The notes under the pieces are model-generated. The model did no database searches. It was given only the letters and a program-made list of their open reading frames with translations, and was not told the DNA's origin. DNA of 64,000 nt, from the NCBI RefSeq assembly GCF_034259325.1, contig NZ_JAXIVS010000008.1, forward strand, positions 124,001 to 188,000, written 5' to 3'. The stretch comes from Hyalangium ruber (GTDB taxonomy: Bacteria > Myxococcota > Myxococcia > Myxococcales > Myxococcaceae). The translations under genes and the position numbers were made by a program. Shown here one piece after another: positions 27,359 to 35,619 of this stretch (the first letter of the stretch is position 1; each line of letters starts with the position of its first letter).

Positions 27359-28569
27359 CAGAACGCCACGGGGAGTCGCTCCAGGCCGTGGATGAGCAGC
27401 CCGCTGCGCCACCGGAGCGTGGAGGGCTCCACGGCGAAGCGCAGGCGGGGCAGGCGCTCCAGCAGCAGGGGCAGGGCGATCACGGCTTCCAGCCGGGCCA
27501 ACGGGGCGCCGAGGCAGAAGTGGCCTCCGGAGCCCAGGGCGATGTGCCGGTTGGGCTCGCGGGCGATGTCGAACCGCTCGGGCGCGTCGAACTGCTCCGC
27601 GTCATGGTTCGCCGACAGCAGCGCGGCCATGATCATCTCCCCGGCGGGGATGAGCTGCCCTCGGAACTCGGTGTCCTGGAGGGCGAAGCGGCTGGTGCTG
27701 TGCCGTACCGGGCCGCAGTAGCGGAGGATCTCCTCCACCGCCGAGTCGATGAGGGTGGGGGAGGCCCGCAGGCGCTCCAGTTGCTCGGGGTGGTGCAGGA
27801 GCGCCCAGACGCCGTTGCCGATGAGGTTCACAGTCGTCTCATGGCCCGCCACGATGAGCAGGAACACCATGCTCATCAGCTCCACGGGAGAGAGTCGGTC
27901 CCCCTGCTCCTCGGCGGCGAGCAGGGCGCTGGTGAGGTCGTCCCGAGGGTCGGCGCGGCGCCGGGCCAGGAAGTCCTGGAGGTACTGCTGGAACTGCATC
28001 GCGGTGCGCCGCAGGGGCTCGAGGTTGCCCCCCGCGGGAGGGCTGAGCAGGGTGAGGGTCCATGCCCTGAAGCGGTCCTGGTCCTCGACAGGCACTCCGA
28101 GCAGCTCGGCGATCACGGTGATCGGCAGCGGAAAGGCGAACGCGTCGAGCAGATCCACGCTGCCCTCGGGCGGCAGCTCCTCCAGGAGCCGTTGGGCGAT
28201 GGCGGTGATGCGCGGGCGCAGGTCCTCCACCTGGCGCGCGGTGAAGGCCTTGGCCACCAGCGCGCGCAGCCGGGTGTGCGCCGGGGGATCGGCGTTGAGC
28301 ATGTGCTTGTCGAGCTGGCCGATCTCCCCCACCCGGAAGTAGCGGTGCCGGTCCGCCTCGGACAGCTTGTACCGGTCCTTGGTGAAGCGCCCGTCGCGCA
28401 GCAGCTCCACCGCGTCCTTGTAGCGACTGACCACCCAGAGGGGGGCGCGCTGGTTGGGACTCAGGACGCGCGCGATGGGGGCCTCCCGCCGCATCCGGGC
28501 GTAGAGGGGCAGGAAATCGCGGAGAGTCTCCTGTGACCAGAGGTCGAACGGGTGGACCGGGCGTTCCAT
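27358..28569 (-). CDS. Cytochrome P450
   Basis: A 403-residue class I bacterial P450. The I-helix oxygen-binding motif is AGHETTVNLIG, the K-helix ExxR is EEILRY, and the haem loop is ALGSGGHFCLGAPLARLEA with the axial Cys. The usual Phe seven residues before it is Leu. No ferredoxin or ferredoxin reductase gene adjoins, so electrons must come from elsewhere. It lies 18 bases downstream of exbD on the same strand, suggesting one transcript exbB-exbD-P450. Not surrounded by a biosynthetic cluster. Substrate unknown. Confidence 0.95.
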   Translation of the reverse strand: MERPVHPFDLWSQETLRDFLPLYARMRREAPIARVLSPNQRAPLWVVSRYKDAVELLRDGRFTKDRYKLSEADRHRYFRVGEIGQLDKHMLNADPPAHTRLRALVAKAFTARQVEDLRPRITAIAQRLLEELPPEGSVDLLDAFAFPLPITVIAELLGVPVEDQDRFRAWTLTLLSPPAGGNLEPLRRTAMQFQQYLQDFLARRRADPRDDLTSALLAAEEQGDRLSPVELMSMVFLLIVAGHETTVNLIGNGVWALLHHPEQLERLRASPTLIDSAVEEILRYCGPVRHSTSRFALQDTEFRGQLIPAGEMIMAALLSANHDAEQFDAPERFDIAREPNRHIALGSGGHFCLGAPLARLEAVIALPLLLERLPRLRFAVEPSTLRWRSGLLIHGLERLPVAF

Positions 28570-28587
28570 GGGCCCGTCCTTATATGG

Positions 28588-29043
28588 CTACTCGCCCTCG
28601 CGCACACCGATGGCGAGCTGGCCCAGGCCGGCCTTCTTGGCCAGCTCCATCACCTGCACCACGGTGCCGTGGGGCACGCCCTCGTCGGCCTGGACGATGA
28701 CCACCGTGTCGGGGTTCTCCGTCTTGGCCTTGTCGAAGGCGCTGCGCAGCTCGTCCTCGGTGACGATGTTGCCGCCCAGCACGTACTGCCCGTTGGCGAG
28801 CACCGCCACGGACACGTCCGTGGCGCGCGCCGTCACGTCCGCGGCCCCGCCCTTGGGCAGGTTCACCTTGAGGCCCGCCTTGGCGCCGCCCCCAGGGCCC
28901 TGCTGGACGATGACAGTGCTGGTCACCATGAAGATGATGAGCAGCACCAGGAACAGGTCCGTCAGCGGGGTGATGTTGATCTCCGCGAAGACGCCCTCGG
29001 AGCCCTCGTCATCATCGCTCCCCGGAATCTTTCCCATGGCCAT
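28588..29043 (-). CDS. ExbD/TolR-family proton-channel subunit
   Basis: A 151-residue protein with one membrane helix (about residues 24-46: ITPLTDLFLVLLIIFMVTS) carrying the conserved proton-pathway Asp in PLTD, and a periplasmic ExbD/TolR domain ending in VVQVMELAKKAGLGQLAIGV. It uses the proton gradient with the ExbB-like partner encoded 15 bases upstream to energise outer-membrane or motility-related processes. In myxobacteria several paralogous ExbBD/TolQR sets exist; which one this is cannot be told from sequence. Confidence 0.93.
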   Translation of the reverse strand: MAMGKIPGSDDDEGSEGVFAEINITPLTDLFLVLLIIFMVTSTVIVQQGPGGGAKAGLKVNLPKGGAADVTARATDVSVAVLANGQYVLGGNIVTEDELRSAFDKAKTENPDTVVIVQADEGVPHGTVVQVMELAKKAGLGQLAIGVREGE

Positions 29044-29058
29044 GTGTGGACCCTCGGC

Positions 29059-29760
29059 TCAGGCGTGGGGAGCGTCGCCGCGGGCGGCGGGCTCCGGGGG
29101 GGTGGGGGAGAGAGGCTGGGTGGGGCGCTCCTTGAGCAGCTCCACGAACTCGTCACCGAGCAGGCGCAGCTCCACGAGCACGCGCGCCAGCCGCGCCTGG
29201 AAGTAGTTGTAGAAGACCATCGCCAGCACCGCGACGAGGATGCCCACCGCCGTGGCGATGAGCGCCTCGGAGATGCCCTGCATCACCGTGGCGGTGCCGC
29301 CGGTGCCGCCCGACTCCACGTCCAGGCCCAGGTCCTTGAAGGAGCGCATGATGCCGGCCACGGTGCCGAACAGGCCCACGAAGGGGGACAGCGAGCCGAT
29401 GGTGGCAAGCACCCACAGGTTGCGCCGCAGCCGCAGGCCCACCTGGGCGCGCTCGCGCTCCACGGCCGACTCCAGAGCGCCCCCGTTGAGCTTCACCCGC
29501 TCCAGCCGGTCGAAGCCGGCCAGGAACATGTCCGCCACCGCGGCGTTCGACCGCTCGGCGGCTGTGCGGGCGGCGGCCACATCCCCGCGCAGCAGGTGCT
29601 TGTTGACGGTCTCACCCAGAGTGCGCGAGTGCTCGCTGACGCCCCAGAGGGTGATGAGGCGCTCGATGGCCACCCCCAGCGCCACCACGGAGGCGATGAG
29701 GAGGATGGCCATGGTGACGCCACCCAGGCGGAGATAGTGGAGAAGTTCAGTCAGGCTCAT
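29059..29760 (-). CDS. MotA/TolQ/ExbB-family proton-channel subunit
   Basis: A 233-residue inner-membrane protein with three hydrophobic helices: about 17-38 (MAILLIASVVALGVAI), 110-135 (LWVLATIGSLSPFVGLFGTVAGIM) and 160-185 (ALIATAVGILVAVLAMVFYNYF). The GLFGTVAGIMRSF and ATAVGILVAV motifs are diagnostic of the TolQ/ExbB family. It heads an operon with ExbD and P450 and is divergent from a lipoprotein gene only 43 bases away, so both promoters must be packed into that gap. Confidence 0.93.
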   Translation of the reverse strand: MSLTELLHYLRLGGVTMAILLIASVVALGVAIERLITLWGVSEHSRTLGETVNKHLLRGDVAAARTAAERSNAAVADMFLAGFDRLERVKLNGGALESAVERERAQVGLRLRRNLWVLATIGSLSPFVGLFGTVAGIMRSFKDLGLDVESGGTGGTATVMQGISEALIATAVGILVAVLAMVFYNYFQARLARVLVELRLLGDEFVELLKERPTQPLSPTPPEPAARGDAPHA

Positions 29761-29803
29761 GGAATGGTGGCCATCCGGCTCGGCGAAGATCGAGACTTAC
29801 GCC

Positions 29804-30631
29804 ATGAACCGCGCGCTCGCAGCAATCTTCCTGGTCCTCGTCTGTTCTGGCTGTCCCAAGCGCATCGAGTTCGGCCCGGAAGGTCCCATTGAAGACCCGG
29901 AGAAGCTCTTCGAGCTCACCGTGCAGGCACAGGCCAACGTGGTGACCCTCCAGGGGGACGCCAAGCTCCGGGTGGACTCCCCCCAGGCCAGCGGCACCCT
30001 GTCCATGTTCCTGGCCATCTCCCGCCCGGGCCTGCTGCACATGGAGACCTTCGACTTCTTCAACCGCCCGGTGGCGGCGCTGGTGTCGGACGGACAACGC
30101 TTCGGGCTGTACCAGACCGAGGGCAACGTTTTCTACCAGGGGCCGGCGAGCCCCGAGAACGTGTCGCGCTTCCTGCCGGTGGTGCTGCCGAGCGAGGAGC
30201 TGGTGGCCGTGATGCTCGGGCAGGTGCCCCTCATCCCCGCCGAGCGCAAGACGCTGGAGCTGGACCGGGGCGAGGGCGTCTACGTGCTCACGCTCCACCG
30301 GGGCCCGGTGACGCAGAAGCTCCACGTCCACACCAAGTACCACCGGGTGGTGCGCAGCGAGGTGCGGGGCGTGCCCGGCTACGACCTGGCCTTCGAGGAC
30401 TTCAAGGAGAAGGGCACGGTGGTGTTCCCCGGCGAGGTGAAGCTCATCGCCAAGGTGGCGGGGACGGAGCTGCGGCTGCGCTACAGCGATGTGTCACTCA
30501 ACGGCCCGCCGGACCTGACGCTCTTCGAGCTGAGCCCGCCCGAGGGGGCTCGGGTGGTGGAGGTGGATGCCCGAGGCCGGGAAATCCAGCCCTCGCCCGC
30601 CCCCCCGCCCCCCGGACCGCCCGGTTCTTGA
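29804..30631 (+). CDS. Outer-membrane lipoprotein, LolB/DUF4292-like fold suspected
   Basis: A 275-residue protein from the ATG at 29804. The signal peptide ends at SGC (C17 after a hydrophobic LVLVCSGC). The mature part is beta-rich (TLQGDAKLRVDSPQASGTLSMFLAISRPGLLHMETFDF and later strands) and resembles the half-barrel of LolA/LolB or DUF4292 lipoproteins that carry lipid-like cargo. The C-terminus is Pro-rich. Divergent from the exbB-like gene. The fold assignment is by strand pattern only. Confidence 0.75.
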   Translation: MNRALAAIFLVLVCSGCPKRIEFGPEGPIEDPEKLFELTVQAQANVVTLQGDAKLRVDSPQASGTLSMFLAISRPGLLHMETFDFFNRPVAALVSDGQRFGLYQTEGNVFYQGPASPENVSRFLPVVLPSEELVAVMLGQVPLIPAERKTLELDRGEGVYVLTLHRGPVTQKLHVHTKYHRVVRSEVRGVPGYDLAFEDFKEKGTVVFPGEVKLIAKVAGTELRLRYSDVSLNGPPDLTLFELSPPEGARVVEVDARGREIQPSPAPPPPGPPGS

Positions 30632-30653
30632 GCCGAAGCATGTCGGGAAATGC

Positions 30654-30681
30654 GCTGCAACGGCCCAACTCGGTCTAAAAT
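30654..30681 (+). promoter_or_regulatory. Promoter-like -10 box before the MshEN pair
   Basis: TAAAAT (30676-30681), 5 of 6 to the -10 consensus, stands out in a GC-rich gap 43 bases before the ATG at 30724. The -35 candidate (CTGCAA, 30655-30660) is weak. Confidence 0.35.
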
Positions 30682-30723
30682 GGCCCTCTTACGGGGACTG
30701 GCAGGTTTCCCCCCGGATGCGAC

Positions 30724-31500
30724 ATGGCACAGATCAAGCTCGGTGAACTGCTGATCAAGGCGAACGTGCTCCAGGAGGGCCAGCTCAAGGCCGCCCTGGC
30801 GGAGCAAGCGAAGTGGGGCGGCAAGCTGGGAGAGATCCTGGTCCGCATGAGTCTGGTGTCCGAGGACATCCTGGTTCGCGCCTTGTCCAAGCAGCTCAAC
30901 ATCCCCGCGGTGAACCTGGACGCCGTCCAGATGATCCCCCCGCACGTGCGCGCCAAGATTCCGGCGCAGACGGCGCGTGACTTCGCGGTGCTTCCGCTGC
31001 AGCTGAGGGACGACGGCAAGACGCTGGTGGTGGCGGTGGCCGACCCGCTCAACGTGCGCCACCTCGATGAGCTGCGCGCCATCAGCAAGTGCCGCATCAT
31101 CCCCAACGTGGCGGGGCGCACCTCCATCGCTCGCGCCTATGCCCGCCTCTACGAGGAGAACGCGGAGCTGGGCGACGCGGACACCAACTTCAAGGTGCTC
31201 GACGCGCAGGGCCGCACCGTCGTGAAGAACTTGGCCGCGGTGGATGGTGCGCCCCCTCCGCCTCAGGCGCAGCAGGCGCCGCCGCCTCCGCCGCCTCCGC
31301 CCCGGGCGACCGCCTCCCGGCCGTCCATGTCGGACGTGCCCGCCGTCAGCAAGGCCGCGACGACCAGCCCCACCGAGCTGCTGAAGACGGTGGAGGAGGT
31401 GCAGCGCAAGGAGGTCGCCGCCCTCAAGGCCATGGTGGAGCTGCTCATCGAGAAGGGCGTTTTCTCCCGCGAGGAGTACCTCGCCAAGGTCAAGCGGTAG
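30724..31500 (+). CDS. Stand-alone GspE N-terminal/MshEN-type protein
   Basis: A 258-residue protein. Residues 1-150 form the T2SS/MshE ATPase N-terminal domain without any ATPase. Two tandem motifs, KLGELLIKANVLQEGQLKAAL and KLGEILVRMSLVSEDILVRAL, match the MshEN cyclic-di-GMP binding pattern, and DFAVLPLQLRDDGKTLVVAVADP is the following GspE_N strand region. A Pro-rich linker (about residues 175-195) joins a short helical C-terminus (TELLKTVEEVQRKEVAALK). A related protein is encoded 9 bases downstream. Possible c-di-GMP receptor or adaptor; the ligand is inference. Confidence 0.85.
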   Translation: MAQIKLGELLIKANVLQEGQLKAALAEQAKWGGKLGEILVRMSLVSEDILVRALSKQLNIPAVNLDAVQMIPPHVRAKIPAQTARDFAVLPLQLRDDGKTLVVAVADPLNVRHLDELRAISKCRIIPNVAGRTSIARAYARLYEENAELGDADTNFKVLDAQGRTVVKNLAAVDGAPPPPQAQQAPPPPPPPPRATASRPSMSDVPAVSKAATTSPTELLKTVEEVQRKEVAALKAMVELLIEKGVFSREEYLAKVKR

Positions 31501-31509
31501 CCTTCGCCC

Positions 31510-32475
31510 ATGCGCAAGAAGATCGGGGAGCTGCTCATCGAATCGGGGGCCGCGACGGAGGCGCAGGTGCGCACCGCGCTCGGCCAGAAGCGGACGTATG
31601 GCCATAGCCACCGCCTCGGCTCGGTGATGGTGGCCATGGGGATGATTACCCCCAAGCAGCTCGCGCGGGCGCTGGCTACCCAGTTCGATCTGCCCTTCGT
31701 GGAGCTGCCGGAGATTCCTCCCGAGGTGACCGCGCTGCTCTCGGTGGACTTCCAGGCCGAGCATCGCGTCGTGCCCTTCCGCCTCGAGGTGGAGGGCAAG
31801 ACGGAGCGGCTGCACGTGGCGGTGGAGGATCCGGGCGATCTGTCCGTGGTGGACGAGCTGCGCTTCCAGCTCCGCAAGACGCTGCGCGTGTGCGTGGCCT
31901 CCTCCGACGACATCGACACCGCGCTGATGATGGCGCGCGGCGAGAAGCTCGACATCGTCCAGGCCCTCCCGCTGGAGGAGGAGGGTGGGGCCGGGGAGAT
32001 GAAGATCGAGCGCGGCGCGTCTGCCGTGCAGGCGAACTGGGCCGGCCCGGGTCGGCCTCCGCCCCCCGTGCTGACGCCTTCGCCCGCCACCCCGCCGCCT
32101 CCCCCCAAGGAGGCGGGCGCCGACTTCATCGACGATCTGCTGGGCACGGCTCCCAAGGCCAAGGCCACCCCGCCGCCTCCGCCGCCCCCGGATCCCGAGC
32201 CGGAGCCGAAGGGGCCGCGCGTGCCGGTGGTCATGTTCGGTGGTGCGGCCAAGAACGTGAAGCCGCCGCCGCCGCCGGTGCCGCCCGACTTCTCCGAGGA
32301 GGATCTGCGGGTGCTCGACAGCATCGAGCGCATCTCCAAGGGCGAGGAGCCCGAGCCCTCGGCTCCCTTGCAGAAGATCATGCCCGCGCAGATGGTGGCC
32401 GCGCTCGTCCGCCTGCTCATCAAGAAGCGCGTCATCCAGGAAGAGGAGTTCCTGGCTGAGCTGTCCCAGAAGTAA
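31510..32475 (+). CDS. Second GspE N-terminal/MshEN-type protein
   Basis: A 321-residue paralogue of the preceding protein. The first motif is [22 protein letters not shown], followed by [21 protein letters not shown], then [22 protein letters not shown]. No Walker motifs. A long Pro-rich middle (about residues 175-260) is followed by a helical tail ending in a motif like that of the first protein ([20 protein letters not shown], against MVELLIEKGVFSREEYLAKV). The shared tail supports a tandem duplication. The Opp-type ATPase gene begins 3 bases after its stop. Confidence 0.85.
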   Translation: MRKKIGELLIESGAATEAQVRTALGQKRTYGHSHRLGSVMVAMGMITPKQLARALATQFDLPFVELPEIPPEVTALLSVDFQAEHRVVPFRLEVEGKTERLHVAVEDPGDLSVVDELRFQLRKTLRVCVASSDDIDTALMMARGEKLDIVQALPLEEEGGAGEMKIERGASAVQANWAGPGRPPPPVLTPSPATPPPPPKEAGADFIDDLLGTAPKAKATPPPPPPPDPEPEPKGPRVPVVMFGGAAKNVKPPPPPVPPDFSEEDLRVLDSIERISKGEEPEPSAPLQKIMPAQMVAALVRLLIKKRVIQEEEFLAELSQK

Positions 32476-32477
32476 GC

Positions 32478-33491
32478 ATGACCGAGCCCACCTCCGCGCC
32501 GCTCCTGGACGTCCGTGGCCTGAAGACCCGGTTCTCCCTGGAGGAGGGCTCGGTGCTGGCGGTGGATGACGTGTCCTTCTCCATCCCGCCGGGTGGCACG
32601 CTGGGTGTGGTGGGGGAGAGCGGCTGCGGCAAGAGCGTCACCGCCCTGTCGGTGATGCGGCTGGTGCCGGACCCGCCGGGCCGCGTGGTGGCGGGCGAGG
32701 TGCGCTTCCAGGGCCGGGAGCTGCTGGGCCTGCCCGAGGAGGAGATGCGCCGCATCCGCGGCAACAAGATCGCGATGATCTTCCAGGAGCCGATGACCTC
32801 GCTGAACCCCGTCTATACGGTGGGCGAGCAGATCGGCGAGGCGGTGCGGCTGCACCAGCGGCTGGACCGGAAGCAGGCGAGGGCGCACGCGGTGGAGATG
32901 CTGCGCCAGGTGGGCATCCCCGCTCCCGAGCAGCGCGTGGACGCCTACCCGCACCAACTCTCGGGCGGCATGCGCCAGCGGGTGATGATCGCCATGGCGC
33001 TCTCGTGCAACCCGGCGCTGGTCATCGCCGACGAGCCCACCACCGCGCTGGACGTGACGATCCAGGCGCAGATCCTCGACCTGCTCAAGCGGCTGCAGGC
33101 CGAGCGCGGCATGGCGGTGATGCTCATCACCCATGACCTCGGCGTGGTGGCGGAGAGCTGCGACGCGGTGGTGGTGATGTACGCCGGGCGAGTGGTGGAG
33201 CAGGCCTCGGTGAAGGCGCTGTTCCGCCAGCCCGCGCACCCGTACACGGCGGGCCTGCTGCGCTCCATCCCGTCCTTCCACGACACGCTGGGCGCGCACG
33301 GGGCAGGGGAGCGCCCGCGCCTCAAGACCATCCCCGGCATGGTGCCGAGCCTGCGCCACCTGCCCGGCGGCTGCCGGTTCCGGGACCGCTGCGAGCGCGC
33401 GTTGGAGGTGTGCGCGAAGGTGGATCCGCCCCTCGAACTCAAGCGCGACGGCCAGTCCGCCGCGTGCCACAACCCGGTGCCCGCGCCATGA
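32478..33491 (+). CDS. Oligopeptide/dipeptide ABC transporter ATPase, OppD/DppD type
   Basis: A 337-residue ATP-binding protein: Walker [10 protein letters not shown]-loop [11 protein letters not shown], signature LSGGMRQR, Walker [13 protein letters not shown], and H-loop LITHDLG. The C-terminal oligopeptide-HPY domain with clustered cysteines ([16 protein letters not shown]) fits the iron-sulfur-type tail of Opp/Dpp ATPases. It overlaps the next gene by ATGA. No substrate-binding protein or permease gene lies in the window near it. Confidence 0.94.
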   Translation: MTEPTSAPLLDVRGLKTRFSLEEGSVLAVDDVSFSIPPGGTLGVVGESGCGKSVTALSVMRLVPDPPGRVVAGEVRFQGRELLGLPEEEMRRIRGNKIAMIFQEPMTSLNPVYTVGEQIGEAVRLHQRLDRKQARAHAVEMLRQVGIPAPEQRVDAYPHQLSGGMRQRVMIAMALSCNPALVIADEPTTALDVTIQAQILDLLKRLQAERGMAVMLITHDLGVVAESCDAVVVMYAGRVVEQASVKALFRQPAHPYTAGLLRSIPSFHDTLGAHGAGERPRLKTIPGMVPSLRHLPGGCRFRDRCERALEVCAKVDPPLELKRDGQSAACHNPVPAP

Positions 33492-34534
33492 CCGAGCCCT
33501 TGCTCCAGGTGCGCGGCGTGAAGACGCACTTCCCGGTGCGCGGCGGCGTGCTCGGGCGGGTGCGCGGCACGGTGAAGGCCGTGGACGGGGTGAGCTTCGA
33601 CGTGGTGCGCGGCGAGACGCTCGGCCTGGTGGGAGAGAGCGGCTGTGGCAAGAGCACCCTGGGCCGCACGCTGCTGCGCCTCCTGGACCCCACCGAGGGC
33701 TCCATTCGCTTCGAGGGGCAGGAACTGACCGGCCTCTCGCAGCGCCAGCTCCGGCCCCTGCGCCGGCGCATGCAGCTCATCTTCCAGGACCCGTACGCCT
33801 CGCTGAACCCGCGCATGACGGTGCGCGACATCATCGGCGAGCCGTTCGCCATTCACGCCCTGGCCCAGGGCCGCGAGCGCGAGGAGCGGGTGCTGGCGCT
33901 GCTCGACTTGATGGGGCTGCCTCGCGACGCCATGGAGCGCTATCCGCACGAGTTCTCCGGCGGCCAGCGCCAGCGCATCGGCATCGCGCGCTCCATCGCG
34001 ATGAAGCCGGACCTGGTCATCGCCGACGAGCCCATCAGCGCGCTCGACGTGTCCATCCAGGCGCAGATCGTCAACCTGCTGGTGGACCTGCAGCGCGAGC
34101 TGAAGCTCACCTATGTCTTCATCGCGCACGATCTGAAGATCGTCGAGTACATCTCCACGCGCGTGGCGGTGATGTACCTGGGGAAGATCGTCGAGCTGGC
34201 GAGCGCCGCGGACCTGTACCGCCAGCCGCGCCACCCGTACACGCAGGCGCTGCTGTCGGCCGTGCCGGTGCCGGACCCCGAGCGCAAGAAGGCGCGCATC
34301 ATCCTCCAGGGGGATGTGCCCTCGCCGCTCTCGCCTCCGCCCGGCTGCGCCTTCCACCCGCGCTGCCCCTACGCCTTCGAGCGCTGCCGGCGCGAGACGC
34401 CTCCTTTATATGCGCTGGGCAATGGCCACACCGCCGCCTGCTTCCTGGTGGAGAAGGATGCCCAGGCCCCAGCGGAAACCCCCGCCTCAGGAGGGCCACC
34501 AGGTGTTCTGGCTCAGTCACCATCGGGAGGATGA
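33488..34534 (+). CDS. Oligopeptide/dipeptide ABC transporter ATPase, OppF/DppF type
   Basis: A 348-residue partner of the preceding ATPase. The ATG at 33488 overlaps its stop. Walker [10 protein letters not shown]-loop [11 protein letters not shown], signature FSGGQRQR, Walker [14 protein letters not shown]-loop FIAHDLK, and the C-terminal HPY motif with [15 protein letters not shown]. The last 25 residues are a low-complexity tail encoded in the region that overlaps the DUF2085 gene by 77 bases. Both ATPases would energise import of peptides through a permease pair encoded elsewhere. Confidence 0.93.
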   Translation: MTEPLLQVRGVKTHFPVRGGVLGRVRGTVKAVDGVSFDVVRGETLGLVGESGCGKSTLGRTLLRLLDPTEGSIRFEGQELTGLSQRQLRPLRRRMQLIFQDPYASLNPRMTVRDIIGEPFAIHALAQGREREERVLALLDLMGLPRDAMERYPHEFSGGQRQRIGIARSIAMKPDLVIADEPISALDVSIQAQIVNLLVDLQRELKLTYVFIAHDLKIVEYISTRVAVMYLGKIVELASAADLYRQPRHPYTQALLSAVPVPDPERKKARIILQGDVPSPLSPPPGCAFHPRCPYAFERCRRETPPLYALGNGHTAACFLVEKDAQAPAETPASGGPPGVLAQSPSGG

Positions 34535-34910
34535 GTACAACCGCACCTACGTGCTGGGCGGAGTGCGCGTCTGCGCGCGATGCCTGGGCACCTATCCGGT
34601 GATGGTGGTGGCCATGGTGGGCCTGTTCGCCGTGCGCGCCCCCTTGAGCTGGGAGTGGGACGTGCCGGTGGTGCTCGGCCTCACCCTGCCGGCCCTCGTG
34701 GACTGGGCCATTGGACGCTTCCGGCCCGCCAGCGGCTCCAACCTCGTGCGCACGCTGACGGGGATTTTGCTGGGGCTGGCGCTCGCCCGCTCCCTCCACG
34801 TCCATGTGCAGCGCCCCTTGCCCACCGTGTTGCTGGCCCAGGCCGCCCTCGTGACAGCCGTCGCCGTCCCTGTCATTCTCGCCACTTACCGAAGGCCACG
34901 CCCCGACTAG
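34458..34910 (+). CDS. DUF2085 membrane protein
   Basis: A 150-residue protein. The motif [30 protein letters not shown], with its CxRCxGxY, is the DUF2085 signature, followed by four hydrophobic helices ([54 protein letters not shown]). The start MPRPQ at 34458 lies inside the OppF gene in another frame; an earlier in-frame ATG would only add OppF antisense-like sequence. Function of the family is unknown. Confidence 0.8.
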   Translation: MPRPQRKPPPQEGHQVFWLSHHREDEYNRTYVLGGVRVCARCLGTYPVMVVAMVGLFAVRAPLSWEWDVPVVLGLTLPALVDWAIGRFRPASGSNLVRTLTGILLGLALARSLHVHVQRPLPTVLLAQAALVTAVAVPVILATYRRPRPD

Positions 34911-34983
34911 ACCCAATCGCCGCTTCGCCCGTTGAAGGCAGCGGTAGGGGACGGGGACAAACCCGTGGCCTCGTGACGGGGGT

Positions 34984-35619
34984 GTGGTGGGACCGGAGAC
35001 CTCAGACGAGGGGCTGATGCTCGCCTTCCGGGCGGGAGACGCCCGTGCGTTCGAGACGCTGGTGCGAAGGCACCGGACGCCGGTCTTCAACTTCATCCTG
35101 CGCTTCACGGGGCACCGGACGCGGGCGGAGGACGTGCTGCAGGAGACGTGGCTGAAGGTGGTACGCAGCGCACGGGAGTACGAGCCCAAGGCGAAGTTCA
35201 CGACCTGGCTCTATACGATTGCGAGGAACCTCTGCGTGGACAGCGCGCGCAAAGAGAGCTACCGGCAGGCCTCCTCCCTGGAGGCTCCCGCCGGTGCCAA
35301 TGCCGGGGGCGACGAGGGTCGGCCTCTCGGAGAGGGGCTCCCGGACACCGGGGCCAGCCCCGAGCGCGGCGCGTACAACGCCCGGCTCCGGCCCCTGTTG
35401 GAGCGCGCCCTGGCCAGCCTGCCGGAGGAGCAGCGCGAGGTGTTCGTGCTGCGTGAGTACAGCGGCATCGCCTTCAAGGACATCGCCGAGGTGACGGGCG
35501 TCTCCGAGAATACGGTGAAGAGCCGGATGCGTTACGCCCTGGAGGGCCTGAGACGGAGGCTGGCGGAGATGGGCGTGGATGGGGACCTGGCCGAGGACGG
35601 AAGGACGGTGGCGGGATGA
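34984..35619 (+). CDS. ECF-family RNA polymerase sigma factor
   Basis: A 211-residue sigma factor. Region 2 is DARAFETLVRRHRTPVFNFILRFTG, with the RAEDVLQETWLKV core-binding helix and the -10 element region KFTTWLYTIARNLCVDSARK. Region 4 is SLPEEQREVFVLREYSGIAFKDIAEVTGVSENTVKSRMRYALEGLRR. An acidic, Gly-rich linker of about 45 residues separates them, longer than usual. The start is GTG 34984 (the next GTG is adjacent). Overlaps the anti-sigma gene by ATGA. Confidence 0.94.
   Translation: MVGPETSDEGLMLAFRAGDARAFETLVRRHRTPVFNFILRFTGHRTRAEDVLQETWLKVVRSAREYEPKAKFTTWLYTIARNLCVDSARKESYRQASSLEAPAGANAGGDEGRPLGEGLPDTGASPERGAYNARLRPLLERALASLPEEQREVFVLREYSGIAFKDIAEVTGVSENTVKSRMRYALEGLRRRLAEMGVDGDLAEDGRTVAG

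Noticed and set aside
27358-28569. P450 as part of a secondary-metabolite gene cluster
   Set aside because: No polyketide, peptide or terpene synthase genes adjoin; the neighbours are ExbB/ExbD and an acyl-CoA dehydrogenase.
34314-34457. Longer N-terminus for the DUF2085 protein
   Set aside because: The extra 48 residues are Arg/Pro/Ala-rich out-of-frame OppF sequence; the ATG at 34458 places the conserved motif near the start.
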